From Candidatus Eiseniibacteriota bacterium (lineage in GTDB: Bacteria; Eisenbacteria; RBG-16-71-46), in assembly GCA_903921835.1 (NCBI GenBank), contig CAIXRL010000421.1:1-9277 (forward strand): 9,277 nt of DNA, written 5' to 3'. This document shows positions 5,853 through 9,277 of this stretch, in pieces. The position numbers and the translations under genes are program-made. The notes below the pieces were generated by a model. The model did no database searches and was not told the origin of the DNA. It worked only from the letters and a program-made list of their open reading frames with translations. Each line of letters begins with the position of its first letter. Position 1 is the first letter of the stretch.

Positions 5853-8431
5853 GTCCGGATCGCGCCCTCACAGCGCGCGCTCGCGAAGTAGACGCCGGCG
5901 GGCGCACGCACACCGCGAACGTCGCGTCCGTCCCACGCGATCACGTGGCGCCCGGCGGCGAGCAGGCCTTCGTGCGGAGTCGAGACGCGGCGGCCAAGCG
6001 CATCGTAGATCGTGACTTCCGCGACTGCGTCGCGCGCAAGCGCGAGCGTCATTCGGACCGCGCCCCGCGCGGGGTTGGGCCATGGAGCGGACAGCGCGAG
6101 CGCCGGCGGAAGGGTGTTCGCGGGCGTCGCGGCGGGCAGACCGGTGAGGTCCAGCGACCACGCGGAGCGGCCGTGCGTGAACGCGAACAGCTTCCGCGAC
6201 GAGGTGTGGAGCGTGAGGTCGAAGACCGCCTGCAGGGGCAGGCCGGTGCCCAGTGACGTCCACCCGGCGCCCCGGTTCCGGGTCATCCAGACGCCGACGT
6301 CGGTCGCGAGGTAGAGGGCTTGTGGATCGGCCGGGTCCACGATCAGGTCGTTCGCGGGGGCGTTCGGCAGGTTCGCGCTGACGTTGGACCACGTCGCGCC
6401 GCGGTCGCCCGAGCGGAACACGAGCGCCGATTGAACGTCCACGGTGAAGCCCGACTCGGTCACGTAGACCGCGAGCGGGTCCACGGGATCGGGCACCACT
6501 CGCGTCACCCAGCGGCCCGGAAGGCCGGCCGAGATGTCGGTCCAGCTCGCGCCGCGATCGCTTGAACGCCACGCCTTGCCGTCGTCGGTGCCGGCGTAGT
6601 ACGTGCTCGTATCCGCATTCGAGATGGCGAGCGTGGTGATGCACCCGTACGTGAGCTGCGAGACCGGGTTCGTGGACAGGTCCTGGCCGTTGAGCTTGGC
6701 CCAGCTCACGCCGTTGTTGGTGCTGCGATAGACGTACTGGCTGCCCGCCAGCAGCAGGTTGTGGTTGAGCGGATTCATCGTGATCGGCGTGTCCCAGCCG
6801 AAGCGGTCCGAGGACACCCAGCCCGAGGTGGCCGCCTGCGAGGATCCGCCGTTCGTGGAGCGGTAGAAGCCGCTGCCGTAGGAACAGTTCTGGTACTCGT
6901 CGAAGACGATGCTCGGTGTGACCGGGTCCACGAGCACGTGGAAGCCGTCGCCTCCCTGGATCGTGGTCCACGTGGTGGGGCCGGTCGTGGTCATGACCGT
7001 GCTGTTGTCCTGCAGGCCGCCGTAGATGGCGCCCGCGTTCGCGGCGCTCACGTCGCCGTCGTAGAACTGCGAGATGGGCAGGTCCGATGAGTGCGTCCAG
7101 CTGGTGCCGGTGGTGGACCACCAGAAGCCGCCATCGTTGCCCTCGTAGATGTGCGAGCTGTTCGCGGGGTCGATCCAGATCGCGTGCTGGTCCGCGTGCA
7201 GGCCGCCGTTGACGCTGCTCCACGACGTGCCGCCGTTGCTGGAGCCGTAGAGCGAGACGCCGAGCGACCAGACGTGGTCCGCGTTGGCCGGGTCCACACC
7301 GATGTCGCCGAAGTACCAGGCGAAGCCGCCGAAGTTGCTGCTCCACGAACCGCCGGAGGACCGCCGCGACCACGTACCGCCGCCGTCGGTGCTGCGGTAG
7401 AAGCCCAGCCCCGCGTAGCCCAGGCTGTACCCGGTGGTGATGGACGCGTAGACGGTGGACGGCCGCGACGGCGCCACGGCCAGCGCGATGCGCCCTACGG
7501 AGTCGGTGGGCGTCGGCAGTCCCGAGCTGAGCCGCGTCCACGTCTCGCCGCGATCCACGCTGCGCCAGATGCCGGATTCGGCTCCGGAGGTGCGGCGATA
7601 GGTCAGCCGTCGCACGCGCTCCCACGTGGCGCAGTACATGGTGTCCGGATGCACCGGGTTCATGACCACGTCGGTCACCCCCGTGGAGTCGCTCACGTAA
7701 AGCACCCTGTCCCACGTCGCCCCGCCGTCGAGCGTGCGATAGAGGCCACGGTCGGGGCTGGTCGAGAACTGCCGCCCCATGGCCGCCACGAGCACGTGCT
7801 GGGGGTTCGCGGGGTCCACCAGCACCCGCGCGATGCGCCCCGTGGCGGAGAGTCCCATGTAGTCCCACGAGGCGCCGTCGTCCGACGAGCGCCAGAGGCC
7901 GTTGCCGTCGTACGAGTCCACCGAGCCGTTCGCCTCGCCGGTGCCGCACCAGACCGTGCCCGGGGTCGAGGGGTCGCAGGCGAGTGCACCCACCGACATG
8001 ATGGCCGCGCTGCCGTCGGTCACGCACGTCCAGTTCACGCCGGCGTTGACCGATTTCCAAACACCGCCATTGGCGGCGCCGAGCCAGATCGTGCGTGCGG
8101 CGTCCACCGCGAGCGCGGTGACGCGCCCGCCGATGTTGAACGGCCCGACCTGCTGCCAAACGAGCGTTCCCGCCGTGGCGCTCGCGCGCGCGGCCCGCAG
8201 CGTCGTGGCGCGTTCGACACGGGCCTGTTCCACCGCCGCCTGCCAGCGCGCCTGGTCCAGCGAGCCGTCACGGTTCGCGCGCTGCGCGTAGAACCAGTCC
8301 GACGGCGCGTGCTCGACTTCGCGCTCCGCGCGCTCGTGCGTGAAGCGTTCGCACACGCGGGGCGCGGCGGCGGCGAGGAGCGCTCCGATCAGGACGAGCG
8401 CGGCGAGGTGCGGAAGGCGGATGCGCGGCAT
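5828..8431 (-). CDS. Large secreted Asp-box (BNR/sortilin-like) propeller protein with FlgD-Ig C-terminal domain
   Basis: An 867-residue exported protein. An N-terminal signal peptide (hydrophobic core 8-22, cleavage likely near Ala23) is followed by a charged helical stretch (about 28-85). From about 90 to 760 there are repeated Asp-box hairpins, S/T-x-D/N-x-G-x-x-W: for example at 127-134, 182-189, 233-240, 291-298, 347-354, 397-404, 570-577, 623-630, 674-681 and 717-724, with degenerate copies near 439 and 525. Most are followed by segments such as VDPANP, typical of VPS10/YCF48-like ten- or seven-blade propellers. The last 80 residues (WPNPARG at about 784, then VTIYDALGRRV and AWDGRDVRGVRAPAGVYFA) form a FlgD-Ig-like domain, seen at the ends of secreted FCB proteins and often read as a secretion or anchoring signal. 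GGAG lies eight bases before the ATG. No catalytic residues are evident, so an adhesion or binding role is more likely than sialidase. Confidence 0.93.
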   Translation of the reverse strand: MPRIRLPHLAALVLIGALLAAAAPRVCERFTHERAEREVEHAPSDWFYAQRANRDGSLDQARWQAAVEQARVERATTLRAARASATAGTLVWQQVGPFNIGGRVTALAVDAARTIWLGAANGGVWKSVNAGVNWTCVTDGSAAIMSVGALACDPSTPGTVWCGTGEANGSVDSYDGNGLWRSSDDGASWDYMGLSATGRIARVLVDPANPQHVLVAAMGRQFSTSPDRGLYRTLDGGATWDRVLYVSDSTGVTDVVMNPVHPDTMYCATWERVRRLTYRRTSGAESGIWRSVDRGETWTRLSSGLPTPTDSVGRIALAVAPSRPSTVYASITTGYSLGYAGLGFYRSTDGGGTWSRRSSGGSWSSNFGGFAWYFGDIGVDPANADHVWSLGVSLYGSSNGGTSWSSVNGGLHADQHAIWIDPANSSHIYEGNDGGFWWSTTGTSWTHSSDLPISQFYDGDVSAANAGAIYGGLQDNSTVMTTTGPTTWTTIQGGDGFHVLVDPVTPSIVFDEYQNCSYGSGFYRSTNGGSSQAATSGWVSSDRFGWDTPITMNPLNHNLLLAGSQYVYRSTNNGVSWAKLNGQDLSTNPVSQLTYGCITTLAISNADTSTYYAGTDDGKAWRSSDRGASWTDISAGLPGRWVTRVVPDPVDPLAVYVTESGFTVDVQSALVFRSGDRGATWSNVSANLPNAPANDLIVDPADPQALYLATDVGVWMTRNRGAGWTSLGTGLPLQAVFDLTLHTSSRKLFAFTHGRSAWSLDLTGLPAATPANTLPPALALSAPWPNPARGAVRMTLALARDAVAEVTIYDALGRRVSTPHEGLLAAGRHVIAWDGRDVRGVRAPAGVYFASARCEGAIRTRRVVLID

Positions 8432-8474
8432 GTGGAGTTCTCCGGAACGGGTGCGGGTGCGAGACTATCGCTCA

Positions 8475-8503
8475 ATTGTAAAGCCGGAGGGGCGTCTGGC
8501 GAA
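8475..8503 (-). promoter_or_regulatory. Candidate promoter of the Asp-box gene
   Basis: On the minus strand a TACAAT -10 element (8480-8475, 5 of 6) lies 17 bp from a weak -35, TTCGCC (8503-8498, 3 of 6). The element is in the only AT-rich patch of the 8432-8566 gap and would give a leader of roughly 37 nt before the ATG at 8431. Confidence 0.45.
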
Positions 8504-8566
8504 AGGGACGTCTCGCGGGTGCGTCGCGCGGGTCCGCCGCGAGCTGGCCTCACCGGAGCCGCCCCC

Positions 8567-9100
8567 TCACCCCTCCACCACCTCCACCGCCTCCCCCAGC
8601 CGCTTCCCCAGGTCGCGCAGGTATTGCTGTTGGCCCGTGCGCAGGCCGAACACGAAGTGCGCGAGGAAGCGGAACATCGGGTTGTCCACGAAGCCGGCTT
8701 CGGCGACGGTCACCGTGGTGCCGCCGCGCCCGCTTGCCAGCGTGTACGTCCACGCGCCGCCGTAACCCTGCGTCGTGTCGGCCGCCGCCGCCACCAGCGT
8801 GTCCGGCGGTGCGATCCGCGTGAGCTCGAGCGGCCACGCACCTCCCCTCGACTCCTGCTCCCACACAGGATGGCCGTCGCGATCGGGGAGGCGCTTCACG
8901 CCGGTGATGTCCGTGCGCCAGCGCGGCGAGCGTTCGATGTCGGCGACGACCGCCCACACGCTGTCCCGCGGCGCGCGATAGAACGCGTGGCTGGTGGCGT
9001 GGTAGTGGCGCGGAAGCGTGAAGCCGATCATGCCGGCCACGCCGATCAGCATGACCAGCGATGCGGCAACGAACGTGAGCACGCGAATCAGCTTCATCAT
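8567..9100 (-). CDS. Membrane-anchored SRPBCC (START/polyketide-cyclase-like) protein
   Basis: A 177-residue protein. One N-terminal hydrophobic segment (about 5-29, VLTFVAASLVMLIGVAGMIG) is either an uncleaved anchor or a signal peptide. The rest looks like a helix-grip SRPBCC domain: HAFYRAPRDSVWAVVADIERSPRWRTDI (about 38-65) is the usual strand, helix and P-x-W opening, GAWTYTLASGRGGTTVTVAEAG (about 115-136) gives the central beta-hairpin, and the long final helix is FGLRTGQQQYLRDLGKRLGEAVE (about 151-173). This fold binds lipids or other hydrophobic ligands in a cavity; the ligand is not predictable. The ATG at 9100 has GAGGAG seven bases upstream; a second ATG follows immediately at 9097. 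It precedes the Asp-box gene on the same strand with a 135-bp gap that contains a separate promoter candidate, so it is probably an independent transcript. Confidence 0.85.
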   Translation of the reverse strand: MMKLIRVLTFVAASLVMLIGVAGMIGFTLPRHYHATSHAFYRAPRDSVWAVVADIERSPRWRTDITGVKRLPDRDGHPVWEQESRGGAWPLELTRIAPPDTLVAAAADTTQGYGGAWTYTLASGRGGTTVTVAEAGFVDNPMFRFLAHFVFGLRTGQQQYLRDLGKRLGEAVEVVEG

Positions 9101-9203
9101 GGCGGGGCTCCTCGCGGAACGCGACTGCGAACCTGCAAGGTCTACCAGAGCGGTGCGCCTGGGGCCACGCGAAACGCGGTCCCGTTTCGCGACCGCGCCG
9201 GGG

Positions 9204-9277
9204 TCACCGCCGCGCCAGCGCCCTCGCCAGCGCCGCCTTGTGACGCGTCGGCGTCACGCGACGCAGCTCGACGCGCG
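9204..9277 (-). CDS. C-terminal end of a gene entering from the right edge (partial)
   Basis: On the minus strand a frame open from the window edge ends at TGA (9206-9204), encoding the last 23 residues, RVELRRVTPTRHKAALARAL and then ARR. It is chosen among the frames because its third positions are over 90 percent G/C, like the real genes here, and it looks like a basic amphipathic terminal helix. A competing frame runs to TAG at 9144-9142 but with poorer third-position bias. The family cannot be named from so little. The gap 9101-9203 shows nothing else. Confidence 0.4.
   Translation of the reverse strand, partial: RVELRRVTPTRHKAALARALARR

Noticed and set aside
5868..8159. 763-codon open frame overlapping the Asp-box gene on the same strand
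   Set aside because: Shifted-frame shadow with Arg/His-rich translation; the Asp-box frame has a signal peptide, repeats and a C-terminal domain.

Overview
The window is uniformly very GC-rich, with strong G/C preference at third codon positions, and has the look of an ordinary chromosomal region of a free-living Gram-negative bacterium. Two clues point to the FCB side of the tree, plausibly Candidatus Eisenbacteria or a relative. One is a large secreted Asp-box (BNR) propeller protein ending in a FlgD-Ig-like/T9SS-like C-terminal domain. The other is an operator-like palindrome that fits the TGCNC-N4-GTGCA pattern I recall for the Fibrobacter LexA box. The taxonomic placement is inference. 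No tRNA, rRNA, CRISPR array or insertion sequence was seen.

Layout. (1) 1-403, minus strand: a small DUF6504-like gene (149-403), possibly followed through an ATGA overlap by an ORF that leaves the window. It is preceded by a sigma70-like promoter whose 17-bp spacer is almost exactly filled by a perfect 9+2+9 palindrome (468-487). (2) 627-1469, plus strand: an exported alpha/beta-hydrolase-fold protein in which the expected Ser and His catalytic positions read Gly and Pro, so it is probably not an ordinary hydrolase. (3) 1551-5130, minus strand: a compact run of five genes, in transcription order a PAS-GAF-DHp sensor lacking the kinase ATPase domain, an ABC ATPase, an ABC-2 permease (4-nt overlap), a 67-aa single-TM protein (14-nt overlap) and a half-length TauE/SafE (TSUP) membrane protein. 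(4) 5242-5679, minus strand: an HU-family DNA-binding protein with its own candidate promoter and a strong GC hairpin terminator. (5) 5828-8431, minus strand: the 867-aa secreted Asp-box repeat protein. (6) 8567-9100, minus strand: a membrane-anchored SRPBCC-like protein. (7) 9204-9277: probable C-terminal end of another minus-strand gene.

How they may work together. The 5130-1551 run looks like one transcription unit pairing a cytoplasmic sensor or phosphotransfer protein with an export system and small membrane proteins; its substrate is not readable from sequence. The left-edge unit looks like a DNA-damage-inducible transcription unit. The other genes look independent. The most interesting signals are the LexA-like promoter, the hydrolase with missing catalytic residues, the ATPase-less sensor at the head of an ABC operon, and the half-size transporter.
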